From Muricea muricata (lineage: Eukaryota > Cnidaria > Anthozoa > Malacalcyonacea > Plexauridae), in assembly GCA_963855995.1 (NCBI GenBank), contig OY979717.1, forward strand, positions 12,775,001-12,839,000: a stretch of 64,000 bases of DNA. The letters run 5' to 3'. The notes under the pieces are model-generated. The model was given only the letters and a program-made list of their open reading frames with translations. It was not told the origin of the DNA and made no database searches. Both the position numbers and the translations under genes were made by a program. Below are positions 1-12,100 of this stretch, piece by piece; position 1 is the stretch's first letter, and each line of letters starts with the position of its first letter.

Positions 1-211
1 CGCAATCCGAGTCCGCAGTCCGTAGTCCGCATTTTCTACCATGCCTCTTGCTCGTTATATCCATAATTGGTTCGAATAGTAATGTTTCATAATTATTACC
101 TTACATTATTATGTTTCTCAGTGTATCTTAATCTGAAACGATAAAATCAGAATTCGACGTCTAAAAAAATGGCTCTGCTTCGGAACATGAAATTCTTTTT
201 TGATCGTTTCA

Positions 212-300
212 GATGGTGAAAGGACCAGAAAGAACCCATATCCTCCTGTACTTTTGGCTGCGATAAACGCTGGCAACGTCAGTTCGACAAGTCTGTTACT
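212..300 (+). other. Possible relic exon inside the duplicated block
   Basis: A pyrimidine-rich stretch ending in CAG (about 197-210) is followed by an open segment reading DGERTRKNPYPPVLLAAINA. The matching segment in copy B (about 5534-5620) keeps the frame, and most of the base differences are at third positions. That would fit a once-coding exon, but no donor site, partner exon or known domain was recognised. It could equally be chance in a short segment. Confidence 0.2.
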
Positions 301-1409
301 GTGTGTATATCTCGGTTGTTGCTTATCTGTATTATTTGACTGTATATGGTTGTTGGGAAAGAAGAGTTTTAGGATTCTAATTAAAGTAACGCGTACACAA
401 ATAGTGATTAAATCTTTTTTGATGTTATAAAGATTTTAATGCTTAGCCTTTCTCCACCTCTGCAACTCGACAAACGAAGTATGTAAAAATGAGTTTAAAT
501 ATATCACACATTACACTTACCATCTGTGAGGAGTGTTAAAAAAACAAACATCGGCCATTTTAGCAGCATCGTGATAGTGTAGTCCAAATAGGATGATGAT
601 TTATGAAACTGTAGCTTTACCGGTTTACAACAAACAAAAAATGAAAGCATAAATTAGTAAACATGGTATATCTATACTTATCTTTAACCACAAGGAATGC
701 ACCGTACTTAAGTTTGAAGTGCAGAGCGTCATTAAAAGACGTGCATTTTTGGGCACACCTATAATTGTGACAGTATACTTTCGAAAGAAGCAAGTTACAG
801 TTACTGGTAAATAAGACATTTGTTCGTGTATTATAAAATAACTTCTAATATCAACACCGAAAATACTTTATTTTCTCAAATGTATCATAAGTTAATGTCG
901 TTCATCCGTACTGTTAGTTGTATCTATCATTCGATATTTAATGCTTTGAACGATATTGAGCAATAAAGGTTCTTATAAAAAAAATTTATATCCACTTAGC
1001 AGAGCGGAGTTTGTTTTGACATTTACCATCTACAGCTGTTCCGCTTCTCGCATATACACAAAGCCTGAAATAGTTTTAAGATGTGTCTAGAACACATTTC
1101 CAATCGAAATCAAATTTGATCAGAAAATTTTAAATTTGATTGGATATATTTTGCTTCAGTTTTATCCCCCGTCAGGTAATCTTATGAAAGATCAAGGATG
1201 ATTTTACTGCTATATTTCTAATGGACTTGCCTGCGGGTGACAATTAAACACTTTAGAAACACTTTGGATATTTGCATTTCAGATAATAGAAAATTGATCA
1301 ATTGCCGATCAATTTGGCGTTTTGACGGATAACATGGATTTTGGTTGGAAAACCACCGACCACCGGCCGTTATTACAAGCTCAGCGTACACGGCGAAGAA
1401 TGATCAACC

Positions 1410-1502
1410 TATTCAGACTTGATGAAAACAGGATTGCACAATATTCTGCTGCCCACAATGTTCAACGTTGTCAACCATATTGTTCAGCATTGTTACTGAT
1501 AT
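1410..1502. repeat. Relic of the palindromic ACAATGTTCAAC element (copy A)
   Basis: The stretch with GATGAAAACAGG, GCTGCCCACAATGTTCAACG and TTGTTCAGCATTGTTACTG matches half of the palindromic element at 43957-44202 and a second relic at 8139-8222. Only one arm is kept here, so it is a fragment of the same inverted-repeat family. Confidence 0.6.
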
Positions 1503-2071
1503 TTTTTAAAAAACATATTAATTAATTAATTTTTATTTTTACTGTAATAGTTACGTTTATTAGATGAACTTCATTAACTTGTAAATAGTTTTAATTGTAA
1601 ATATGAATTTCAACGACAACGACCTGTAATTCAGTTCTTACTGCAGAAGGTTACTTAATAGTTATTATTGTTCAGAGATGTGACCAAATTTGACGCTTTT
1701 TTATGGACTTTTGTGGCTAAATGTCTTAAAAGTTCATCAGTAATGTCCTAAAATTGTTCGAATCCACATTGAAATCTTGTAAGTAAATGTAAAATTGTAA
1801 ATTTCAGATCACACTAATATTCACACCGATATCAGAATAAAGATAACAGCTGGCTTAAAATAACCATATTACTATTTTTATACGCATGCACATACTTGAG
1901 ATGTTTATTACTCTTTACATTTATCTGCATAGGATCTCTAAGTTTCTAGATTGTTTCATTATCTGAGATCTGGAAAATCATTACCATATCATGATGGAGG
2001 AATCACATACTAAAAACGTTGTTGTATGGGAGATGCTGTTGGCGCAGTTATCACTTGTCCGTTGATGTTTT

Positions 2072-3484
2072 TTAAGATATTGCAATCACATATGGACCAC
2101 TTGATTTGTCATCGGGATTATTATAAAGGTTCAAAGATATATAAGTGTTTTCTGGTTCACGATTATGGTGTAGTTCGGTGTATCCATCATTTTCTGTTGA
2201 TACTTGGTTATGATTCTGCTGCCTTGTCTCTTCATTTTCTGCCGTTTCTTTCTCGTTGTCTTGACTTGAAGATTCTTTCTCACTAGGTGTTCTTCTCTTG
2301 CGGACAAGCAGGATTATGACAATTATTAATGCCAGGAAGATCATGGGTAGGAAGATGTAAAGCACCAGAGTTAGTGTCATAATGCTGGAGGCTAATTTGT
2401 TATCTATAGCAGTATAGAAGAGAGTTATTGACCTAGATGATGTACACTTAGGCCCATGCAGACAACTTTGATTTAAGGCCATCTATATATTTGCCTGGTT
2501 TGCCAGAAGCTCATGGTTAAGTGAAATAAATTCGCCGATCAATAGATGAATTACATGAATCATGTGTTTATTCTGCTCTATATTAAAGTAACCACAATAA
2601 GTGTTATTTTCAATTTGAAAATATCAAGAGTTGTTCATACCATCTGTTCTTTTGGTAGTAGCTTCAGTAGTAGTGCTGGTAGTAGTGGTACTAATGGTGG
2701 TTTTCGCTTGCAGTTCAAACTCTAGAAATACGAGTGTAATTGATTAAAGATGCATGGTGCTTGCATATTAACCTGTATGCATCAGCTACCTCCCTACTTA
2801 GCTACTATTGAATCTGAATGTTGTGTAATCCGATAAAGAGCAATAACATTTATTACTTGAATCAAAGATTTCTCCATAAAAAAAAATAATGAAATGTATA
2901 GCATTTAAAAAGGTTGGAATCAGAAACAATGAAAAAATTCAGTACACACCAGGCAGTCCTGTAGCTTTGACAGTAGTTTTAATCATTTTTGGTTTTTCAC
3001 AAATCCAAGCATTTTTACCGACGCATCTTTGATTATTCCAGTATTTTCTCCTCTTTAGAATGTGAGCGCAGTGCTCTTTGTTCAGTTTATTTGGTTCACC
3101 TTTGTTCCACTGCGTTATATTAAGCATATCCCCATTACTCCATGTCCAAGATGTATTTTCTTTAACCTGTGTTTCATATGTCAACCCAGTCCAAAAATGG
3201 TACGCCATATCTTTTGTATGACTATAAACAAAGTCCACTTCTTCTTGTGTTGTCAAAGAAACCAAATCTGCCCCTCTTCCTAAGCAATATGCGCGAGCTG
3301 TTTCCCAATTCGACTTCACTCGTCCATAGTTCGGAGCTTCTGGTGTGACAAATAAATAACAGGAATTACCAAAGCTTTTCCATCTGCTACCACATGCTTC
3401 AATGAGAAGCGCTTTGAATGAAAAAAATAATATTACTTCTATACCTGTAGTTACTGTCAAATCATAAATTAAACGGCTTTTCAT
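2072..3484 (-). CDS. C-type lectin domain transmembrane receptor with ITAM-like tail
   Basis: Three exons by my reading: 3484-2950, 2721-2641 and 2403-2072, giving 948 nt (315 residues). A hydrophobic leader (about 1-30) precedes a long-form C-type lectin domain (31-165) with six cysteines (31, 42, 67, 139, 154, 162), a WTGL core, the calcium/sugar motif EPN (130-132, the mannose-type triplet in this family) and WNN (149-151) in place of the usual WND. Exon 2 encodes a Thr-rich stalk. Exon 3 gives a membrane helix (about 213-239), a basic stop-transfer RKRR and an acidic tail with YTEL and YISL separated by nine residues. In animals this YxxL pair is an ITAM or double-ITIM-like signalling motif. 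Predicted role: type I cell-surface lectin that signals by tyrosine phosphorylation. The leader may instead lie on an unseen 5' exon. Ligand unknown. Confidence 0.8.
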
Positions 3485-3912
3485 AAGTTATATAGCCTTG
3501 ATTTATTTCTAATATCTATATAAATCAATAAGCTATTTTTTCATAAGACTGACAGTATGGTGCAATTCGTTGTTTGGGGGAATGGCAATGTAGAACGATT
3601 TTGTCGTCGGACGTATAGAAGCGCCTTAAGCTTTGGGCATATTTTTGGACCACTAACATTTACCAAATGCAATATTATAGTAACAAGCTAAGCATATGTA
3701 AGTGCAGTAATTGCAGTAATTGCATTTAAACCCTCCCCCCCTGGAAATGCTCTAAAAAAGTACTGTATGTGATGATCACTGAGCTTTATTTGTGACAATG
3801 TGTAAGATTTAAACAATCATTCTACGTGTGAGCTCTTAATTACGGTTGACAGTGGAACGTACGCAGGATATGTTAAATTACCATAATGATATATAATTAC
3901 CATGTACGTTAC
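3485..3912. other. Upstream region of the lectin gene
   Basis: No coding segment is seen. It holds short tandem TGCAGTAAT motifs (about 3702-3722) and a C-run. It may contain the lectin promoter, but no element could be assigned. Confidence 0.3.
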
Positions 3913-4943
3913 GGGTGTTACCCACAGAAATAATAGATATAGAATGCGTACTCCTATCTTTTCTCAGTAAAAATTTTGTCTCCACAAAATGGCAGATTTA
4001 TAAGGGCATTCTGGCTAGTCCCAGACTCTTACGCAAAGAATTTCGCGCGGTTGCGAGGAGTGCGATTGTTTTTTTTTTGTCAAGCAAAGTTTACAGAAAG
4101 ATGAAAATTCGTGATTTTACATGGAAAAATGGTTCATAAAAACTTTTAAACTAAGTAAAACGAATTCTATGAGTTTTTACGAGAAAGGATTAGTCCTGAG
4201 CACATAATACAAAGAAATTGGAGTTACAAAATACAAGTTTTCAAGATTGCTGCAAAAGCCGAAAAAGATAAAACTCAAAAACAGAGTCATAGGATGAAAA
4301 ACAATCTCAACAGGTGCGTTTTAAAATACATATATATGAAAACAGTTACGATGATTGATAGTTACAAAGAACGAAATGGTTACCTTTGTTTGGTTTTTGT
4401 TTATATTTAAAAGGCATGCAATTTGGTAATGACAATTTCAAGTAATCGATATTTGCTCATACAATTACATTGTAGCTACACTCAACATAATAGTTTACTA
4501 TAGTTTACATAGCTGCTGTTTTTTGAAACGGAAACTGAAAGATATATGATTAAGCTTCAAAAGTCAATGAAAAAACGATTATTTAGCCACTTTGGCTTTG
4601 TTTATAGCGAAATTTTCAGTCATGCTTCGCCTTCGAGAATACAAAATGTTTCAAAATTATATCATGTTTAGGCAAAACTACAACAGTTTTTTGTGTTAAA
4701 TACACGACTACATGAAAAACTATCTTTATTTCATTTTTTTTCTTCAAGAGCACTATATTCTAAACTGCAAATGTGATACTATTTAAGTGATTTATTTATG
4801 ATGAACTTTGTATGTATACTCTGCAGTTCAACTCCTGGTCAAATTCAATATGGCGGATTTAAAAGCGCACTTGCGAAAAAAAGTGGAGACATGATTCGTG
4901 ACCGAGTACACATTCTATATCTATTATTTCTATGGTGTTACCC
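3913..4943. mobile_element. Inverted-repeat element (~1 kb), GATATAGAATG family
   Basis: The left end at 3914-3955 (CAGAAATAATAGATATAGAA, ATGCG) is the reverse complement of the right end at about 4900-4936. Inside each end lies a related strip about a non-sense-coding GATTTATAAGGGC/GATTTAAAAGCGC motif next to GTCTCCAC or GTGGAGAC. No transposase frame is present, so it is a non-autonomous element. It abuts a second copy at 4934. Confidence 0.75.
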
Positions 4944-5187
4944 ATAGAAATAAAAGATATAGAATGCGCGCTCCTATCTATTTTCAGGTAAACAAATGAC
5001 GCCACATTAAAATTCAAAATGGCCGATTTATAAGGGCAAATTAAACTCGCCCCACTGTAATTCGCATAGACCGCTGCTCGGACAAATCCAACATGGCGGA
5101 TTTATAAGGGCAATTTTTTTTTCAATTTGGGTACCGGCTAGGTTACCAAGCACGCATTCTATATCTATTATTTCTATGGTGTTACCC
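4934..5187. mobile_element. Short copy of the GATATAGAATG inverted-repeat family
   Basis: This 254-bp copy has the same terminal repeats as the neighbouring 1-kb element (left about 4944-4970, right about 5149-5177) and two internal GATTTATAAGGGC motifs (5025 and 5098). It shares the boundary string GGTGTTACCC with its neighbour, so the two sit end to end. Confidence 0.75.
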
Positions 5188-6186
5188 TGATCATTTTTAT
5201 CAATAACTTTGACGTAGACTTCTTGGCAAAAGCAAAGCATGCAGTTTTCTTTCATTATTGTTTCCTTTTAGGTTAAGTAGTTTTCATAAGGATGTCAATT
5301 CGATTTTGTTAAACAAATATGCATCGTTCCTTTATTTATATGTTGAATTTTGCTACATTATGACTCGTTCTCATCTTGCTCGTTATTTCCATTATTGGTT
5401 CGAATGGTAGTATTTCACAGTCAAAGCCTTAATTGTCAGTGTGTCTTAATCTGAAACGATAAAATCAGAATTCGACGTCTCAAAAAAAGGCTTTCTGCTT
5501 CGGAACATGAAATTCTGTTTTGATCGTTTCAGACGGTGAAAGGACAAGAAAGAACCCATATCCTCGTGTACTTTTGGCTGCGATAAACGCGGACAACGTT
5601 AGTTCGACAAGTCTGTAACCGTGTATTATAGATCTCGGTTGTTGCTTATCTGTATATGGTTATATATATATATACATATGGCTGTTGGGAAAGAAGATTT
5701 TAAGATTCTAATTAAAATAACGCGTACATAAATAGTGATTAGCTAAATCTACTTTGATGTTTTAAATCTACCTTTGATGTTTAGCCCTACTCCACCTCTT
5801 TAACCCGATAAACGAAGTATGTAAAAATGAGTTAAAATATAGCATAACTCACCATCTTTGATGAGTGTTAAAAAAACAAACATTGGCCATTTTAGTGATT
5901 TCATCGTGATAGTGTAGTCCAAATAGGATGATGGTTTATGAAACTGTAGCTTTACCCGTTTACAGCAAACAAAAAATGAAAGCGTAAATTATTATACATG
6001 GTATATCTTTACTTATCTTTAACCACAAAGAATGCACTTAAGTTTGAAGTGCAGAACCTCATTAAAATGCCTTTTTGGGCACACCTATAAGTACAACAGT
6101 ACTTTCGAAAGAACTAGTTTACTACCATCTACCGAGAATCGTAACCAATCAAAGGCTTTGTTTTACGTTTATTTCCGTTGACGTTT

Positions 6187-6380
6187 TATGAGTCAACTTT
6201 CTCTGAAGTGACATCTTTTAAAGTGCTGGGCTCCCGCTTTGGTTGTCTTTGTCGATTTAAACTAAAGATAAAATAAACGAATTATAAGCACAGAGTCACC
6301 TCGTAAGTGATGTAATTTTGTGTCGTCATCAATATGACAACTATGTAATTTCATCGTTATCGTGTTTGGAGACTAAAACT
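6187..6380 (-). pseudogene. Dead fragment of the HIBCH last exon
   Basis: The segment is strongly similar to 9190-9395, that is, to most of the last coding exon of HIBCH (9264-9149), its acceptor and the intron upstream. Relative to the gene it has lost a few bases near the start of the exon and has several substitutions, and it reaches a stop just after the codons for SEKVDS. It is therefore a non-functional partial copy, left by a duplication or conversion between this block and the HIBCH gene ~3 kb away. There are no other HIBCH exons nearby. Confidence 0.8.
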
Positions 6381-6390
6381 TTAGATATTG

Positions 6391-6544
6391 TAATGAATGT
6401 TTATAAGTGCAATGGTAAGAATATTTTCATGAAGTCAAAGATGGAACGTTCCATTCAATGAGGCGATAGTGAGTTGATTGGAACATTCCATCTTTCACCG
6501 AATGAAAATATTCTTACCAGTGCACGGATATAAACATTCATTTA
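6391..6544. mobile_element. Hairpin MITE, 154 bp
   Basis: Terminal inverted repeats of about 43 bp, starting TGAATGTTTATA and running to AAGAATATTTTCAT (6393-6432), pair with 6502-6542. The centre carries GGAACGTTCCAT and GGAACATTCCAT. No coding capacity. Confidence 0.8.
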
Positions 6545-6570
6545 TATTTGTTTTATATAATACCCCATTA

Positions 6571-7003
6571 CATTCTGGTCATTTAATTGGCTGCTTATGT
6601 TTTCATGCAAAGGAATTCATGCGATTTACAGCGTATTTCGCTTGTTTCTAAGTATTTTCGGCATCAGAATTGTCAATAAGTTCACAAATATCATCTTCAG
6701 TGATCAAAACAAAATGGTTTTTACTGCAAGCTTCCGCCATTTTGATTTTAGACGAGCAGTATTTGAATTAAGCCCCATTTACGTCATGTCTGTTTTGGCC
6801 AGATCATTGTTTAAGGGTACACTGCGATCATCGTACGAGGAGGATTTTGACCGATGGGATTTATTAAAACCATCAAGAGTACAATGGGAAAAACTATTGC
6901 ACTCCTGGGAGTGCAATGGAACGTATTCCATTGCACTCTTGCGAAATAGGACGTTTTATTCAATACTATGTGACCATAAGCAGCCAATTAAACGACCAGA
7001 ATG
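6571..7003. mobile_element. MITE with CATTCTGGTC termini, 433 bp
   Basis: The ends CATTCTGGTC followed by TTTAATTGGCTGCTTATG (6571-6600) pair with 6972-7003 as inverted repeats. Inside is a small hairpin around GCACTCCTGGGAGTGC (about 6898-6950). The 135-codon open frame across it spans the inverted repeats and matches no known family, so it is not annotated as a gene. Confidence 0.8.
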
Positions 7004-7015
7004 AAGTATTATCAA

Positions 7016-7180
7016 CTTATCTTTAACCACAAGGAATGTATTAATTGTACTTGCGTTTGAAGTGCAAAACATCATTAAGATGCTTTTTTAAGCACACCTA
7101 AGTACAAGTACAGTACTTTCGAAGGAACCAGTTTACTACCATTTGCAATCTACCGGGAACCGTATTTATTTTCGTTGACG
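7016..7180. repeat. Internal partial re-duplication in copy B
   Basis: This strip (CTTTAACCACAAGGAATG onwards, through CAGTACTTTCGAA and the ACCGTATTTATTTTCGTTGA part) repeats 6013-6190 and also 686-790 of copy A. It shows that the region was rearranged more than once. Confidence 0.6.
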
Positions 7181-8345
7181 TTTTGGTGCGTAAACGTCGG
7201 GTTTTTTAATAACAATTGTTGACGTTTGCTCGCCCAAATAGTTGAAGTTTCCACTAGGATATTGTGGTTTACAATAATTCAAGTTAGTAAGACAGGTGTA
7301 AGATAAAAACTCATAGCAATGAAGAATTATTGAAAATTTTGTTCAATTCATATAAAATAAAATAGATTTGAAACACGCAGGGAAACGTAAATTAGCTGCA
7401 AAAATTACGTTTTTGCACCCCAACGTCATGCAAATAAACATAAAACAAAACGTTGGATTGGTAACGATTCACGAGTTTGCAAATGGTAGTACAGGGTTAC
7501 TGGTAAATAGGACATTGGTTCGTGTGTTATAACATAATTTATAACATAGCATTTCAAATTCTGAACGCTCAATGGCTGAGACCCGTGTTGATATATAACT
7601 GTATATCGACACCGAAAATGTTTTATTTTTCTTAAATGTATCATAAGCTAAAGTCGTTCAGCCGTACTGTTAGTTGTATCTATCGATCGATATTCAATAC
7701 TTCCGACTATATTGAGCAATAAAGGTTCTTATAAAAAACTTTATCCACTTAACAAAGCGGAATTGGTTTTAACATTTACCATCTACGGCAGATTTGCGCC
7801 TCGCATAGACAAAACCTTAAGTAATTTTAAGATTTGTCCAGAACATATTTCTGATCGAAACCAAACTTTATTGGAAAATGCCAAACTTGATTGGATTTAT
7901 TTATAACATTTACCCGGTTAGGTAAATCTTATGAAGGGTGATCTTAGTGCTATATTTATTATGGAGTCGCCAGGTGACAATGAAACACGTTAGAAACATC
8001 TTGGATATTTGCATCTTGGGTAACAGAAAATTGACCGTACAAATTGACGGATAAAATGGATTTTGATTGGAAAACCACCGACCGCCGGCCGTTATTACAG
8101 GCTCTGCATACACGGCGAAGAATGATCAACCTATTCAGACTTGATGAAAACAGGACTGTGCAATATTGTGCTGCCCACATTCTTCAACGTTGTCAACCAT
8201 ATCGTTCAGAATTGTTACTGATATTTTTAAAAAACATATTAGTTAATTAATTTTTATTTTTACTGTAATAGCTAGTTACGTTTATTAGATGAACTTCATT
8301 ATCTTGTAAATAATTATAATTGTAAACATGAATCTCACAACGACC

Positions 8346-9148
8346 TGTGATACTTCAATTTATAAATTATTATTATCATTATTATTCACGTTCAATATTG
8401 CATGTTGACAACATTGTCATCTGTTTTCTGTTTTCATCACGCTGTAAATGTAGACATATGACAGAGACCTGACAAATATCCAAATACATACAAAACGCGA
8501 TGGTAGCCGTGTGCTCAGGGCTTCCACAATTTATGGGCCGCCCAGTAATTAGCAAAAGCTGCATGTGCAATCCATCCATCAACCTCCGCATTGACGCAGC
8601 ACGTTAATTTACATCGCGTGGTGGCATTGGTGGTGATGGGCAACTAGGATAGAGCATTAACCTCAGCTGATTTAAAGCTTTACATGAGTATAGGATAAAC
8701 CTCGTCCCTAGGCAGAATGTATTGCTAATCTCACGTCTATTTCAAGTCCTGCCCTTAATCGCCCAGAATTACCATTTCTAATTCATGTTCTGAACAAAAA
8801 ATTGTTAAAAATATATATATCGTTATCATATATTTTAAATGTTTATTTGAGATTTAGTCCTGCCATGTCGTATTGTACATATTAACTCTCCTATTTCCCA
8901 ATCTCCTGCATGCAGATCAGTCTTTTGATGGTGCAAAATGTATGAATCAATTTCACTGAGTACTTCCACACATTTCTAAATTAAATTCATGAATCATCTT
9001 CTGTTAACTATAATTTTCCAAATGATTAAAATAAATTTGAACTAATGAAATAAAAATAATCTAAATTTTCCAATGAGAATAATTTATGCACAATGTTATA
9101 ATGCATGAAATATATGCCTCTTTCTTTCACCACAATCACTCTCTGGTT
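8346..9148. other. Intergenic, downstream of HIBCH
   Basis: No coding segment was found. It lies between duplicated block B and the HIBCH stop codon and should hold the HIBCH 3' UTR on the minus strand. The AT-rich stretch 8990-9110 has no clear repeat structure. Confidence 0.4.
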
Positions 9149-12100
9149 TCAAAACTCCAGTTCATTTTCTCCTAAACTGGCAAAGTATGAATCAACTTTC
9201 TCTGAAGTGACATCTTCTAAAGTGCTGGGCTTCCACTTTGGTTGATTGTCTTTGTCGATTAAAACTAAAGATAAAGTAATCGAATTATAGGCACAGTGTC
9301 ACCTCGTGAGTGATGTGATTTTGTGTCGTCAACAATACGACAACCATGCAATTTCATCGTTATTTATCGTGTTTGGAGACTAAAATTTAGAAAATTTTAA
9401 AAAATTTATCAAAATTGTAGATTAAAATCATGCATTATTTGAGATTTAAAATATAAGATATTTTGAGTCGCATTAAAACACCATTTCATTCGTCGAAATG
9501 TGACAAACCTGAAACAACTTAACAAACTTTTTCAAGTTTTATTTCAACTGAACCCAGCAACTGACACTGTTACTGTTGTATGCATACACAGATTGTGTAT
9601 GAAAGCGACAAGAAAACTGAAAAAATAATATTTTGGTAGATTTTGATGACGGGATACACGATGTTTTCAGCGTGTTATGGAGGTGGTCGTTTCTCTTACT
9701 ACCAGACTTTGCGAGTGGTTTATTAGAACAATAAGACAATATACTGTAGAAATTGCTTTTTTAAAAATCCGGTTGCAAAACATAATCATTTTTGACTGGC
9801 ATTTCCCCTCTTATTGTGTCTCAAACTTGATTGTCAGGCAATCATACTGATCAACAATTATTAAAAAGTCTTAAATTATTATCCCCGATATTAGCCAAGC
9901 AAGCTTATTTTTCAACACGTCTTTCACTCAATTAGCAGAGTTTCAGCAGTTCCGGCTGCTTCTTAACTTTCAACAGCATACGCAGGTTTTAATACACACA
10001 TATATACTGCATATATGCAGTAAAAATCTACTCACCGGCACGTATACCTTCATAGAAATCGTTATCGCTCTAGAAAAGAGAAAGTCAAAATATTAGTCTG
10101 CATTAGACGTTGATAAGATAATCCCATGGAAAAATATGCTTTCGGGGGGGGGGGAGAAAATTTGAACGAGTGAATTTGTTAAGGATCTTCAAACTAGCAA
10201 TTTGTCATCAAGGAGAATCACATCTACTCTACTACTTCGAATCCATCCAAGGCCTTTAGATGCTAAAATTATATTTACCATAAATCGTTGACAGAGTCGA
10301 TATTCCATTGTTAAACATTCAAATAGAGTTCGTAATTTGGCTCCTTCTCGAACTTGTCTAAGAGTTACTTTTAGCGACGTTGGCGACTATTTGAAAAAAG
10401 AAGGACACATTATAGGATGCAGCTGAAAGATCGAAAGTTTATTTTGTAACACATGTAAAAATTGCAAGCATTCACTTGCACCAATAGTGTTTTCACAACT
10501 CGTGATTATATGTTTTGACTGTGTTTTTCACGCTTCCTGGCAAGTTGTTTGTTACTTGACAGATTGCTACAAGGTGAATGAGCAAACAGCCTGGAACAAA
10601 TTGTTATCCACAAATCAAACGCTCGCACATTTTTGCGAAGATGTGCATGAGAATGCAATAAACGTCATTAATGCCCCGTTAAATTCTGTTCGTTTGACTG
10701 GTTGATTAATGATTGTCATGCGATATTAGATAGAAAGTCCCATTTGCCAAGAGTGCATTGTAATAGTATATGTACTGTTAGTTTATGTTTTTAATAAATC
10801 CCATACTTTCATTCGGTCAAAGATAGAATGTTTCATTCAATTCGAGTACCGCCTCGTGGAATGGAACTTTCAGACTTTCACCTCATAAACCATTGTGTTC
10901 ATAAACAGTGATTATTTGCACAGTGTTTTGAGAAACCAGTTAGTACCCTTAAAAATTTAGGCCTTGGACAGTATAGGTTTGTGTTGGGCACTTGGGTATC
11001 AATGTTGCACTTTAAACTAAGCATGTATCAATTCAATTTGTTTCCCAAAGGTTATTATCTGAATTGCTTTGATGCGAAAAATTAAGGAAACTAGTGCTCG
11101 ACGCGTCTTGCACACACTCCTACTATATATAATCAAGAATTGGATCACATTCCACCAAAACACTTACCATTTCGTTTATCGTCTAAAAAGAAAAACAAAT
11201 CAATCAGTTAGGAGGAAATGAAATACCATGTCACATAAAAGTTAATATATAATACATAGTTCGAGTCAAGGATTTTACCCATGGTTGGAAAATTAACTTT
11301 TTACACAAAACGTCCACCAACCACCCCTCCCTATAGCGTCTCGATTTTCGGTGACTGTGGCTGTAGCCAGCAAAAGTTGGACAAAAGTCGAGAAGTTAGA
11401 TAGAGTTTATTGCAACTCAACAATGTTGTTGAACTCAGGATCTTAATTACGACTGAGCCATACCACTAACATTTATTTTAGACACTGCCCACTCAGTTCC
11501 CTCTTGCTTCAATTCTTGTATTATATCCTCCATAGATTCTTTAGCAAAACATCTAAAGTAAGACATGCCATTGTGTAACAGCAACTTTCAGATATATGCA
11601 CACAATTCCCATCGGACGGCTTGCAAAAGAAAATTGATCATACAAACCTGTTAATACTGTCCAAATGTGGAGATAACGAGAAATCTGTTGTTATCTTTGC
11701 TGAACTCTACAAATACGATGAGTAATAATTTTTTACACAGTCCCGGTATGCAAATACACCAATTTAGGGTCGGTCTCAAAGGAAACCCCTCTTCAACGGT
11801 GCGCCTGACCGTAGATTGTCCGGAATTTTTACTAAAGTACTCACACCAAAAGAATTGCATATTAATTTTAAGTATTATTAATTTGAAGTTGTTGAAGCAA
11901 TTGCTTTAAAGATTACGTAATTCTGAAAGTAATCCTTACTTCTTTATGATATTTTTCAATCATCTCAAGTATTGTTTTTAATGTTGGCTTTTCCATCGAG
12001 AGCATTTTCTCCTCTAGTTCTGAAATCTGTGAAAAAATCAACAGAGAGTTTCTAATTACTCAGTTAAAAATCTAATCGTCATTATTATAATTAACCAGGT

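Larger units (their letters stand above)
45..1640. repeat. Duplicated block, copy A
   Basis: This block matches 5378-8345 in the same order and orientation with scattered substitutions and indels. Shared landmarks are the segment around TTGGTTCGAAT (69 and 5397), the run from AATCTGAAACGATAAAATC (130 and 5449), the strip near 540-760 (5870-6080), and the tail at 1320-1560 (8045-8290). No long open frame runs through it, so it is read as an old non-coding segmental duplication. Copy A lacks the ~1.4 kb of extra sequence that copy B carries at about 6115-7490. The exact limits were set by eye. Confidence 0.8.
5378..8345. repeat. Duplicated block, copy B
   Basis: Second copy of the 45-1640 block, made longer by about 1.4 kb at roughly 6115-7490. 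The extra sequence holds a HIBCH exon fragment, two inverted-repeat elements and an extra partial copy (7016-7180) of the strip at 6013-6190. Outer parts align with copy A: 5378-6110 with 45-785, and 7495-8345 with 800-1640. Confidence 0.8.

Noticed and set aside
6597-7004. 135-codon plus-strand open frame
   Set aside because: It covers a MITE from inverted end to inverted end and its peptide contains the element's own hairpins.
10487-10705. 72-codon open frame in HIBCH intron
   Set aside because: No domain, no splice context, opposite strand to the host gene.
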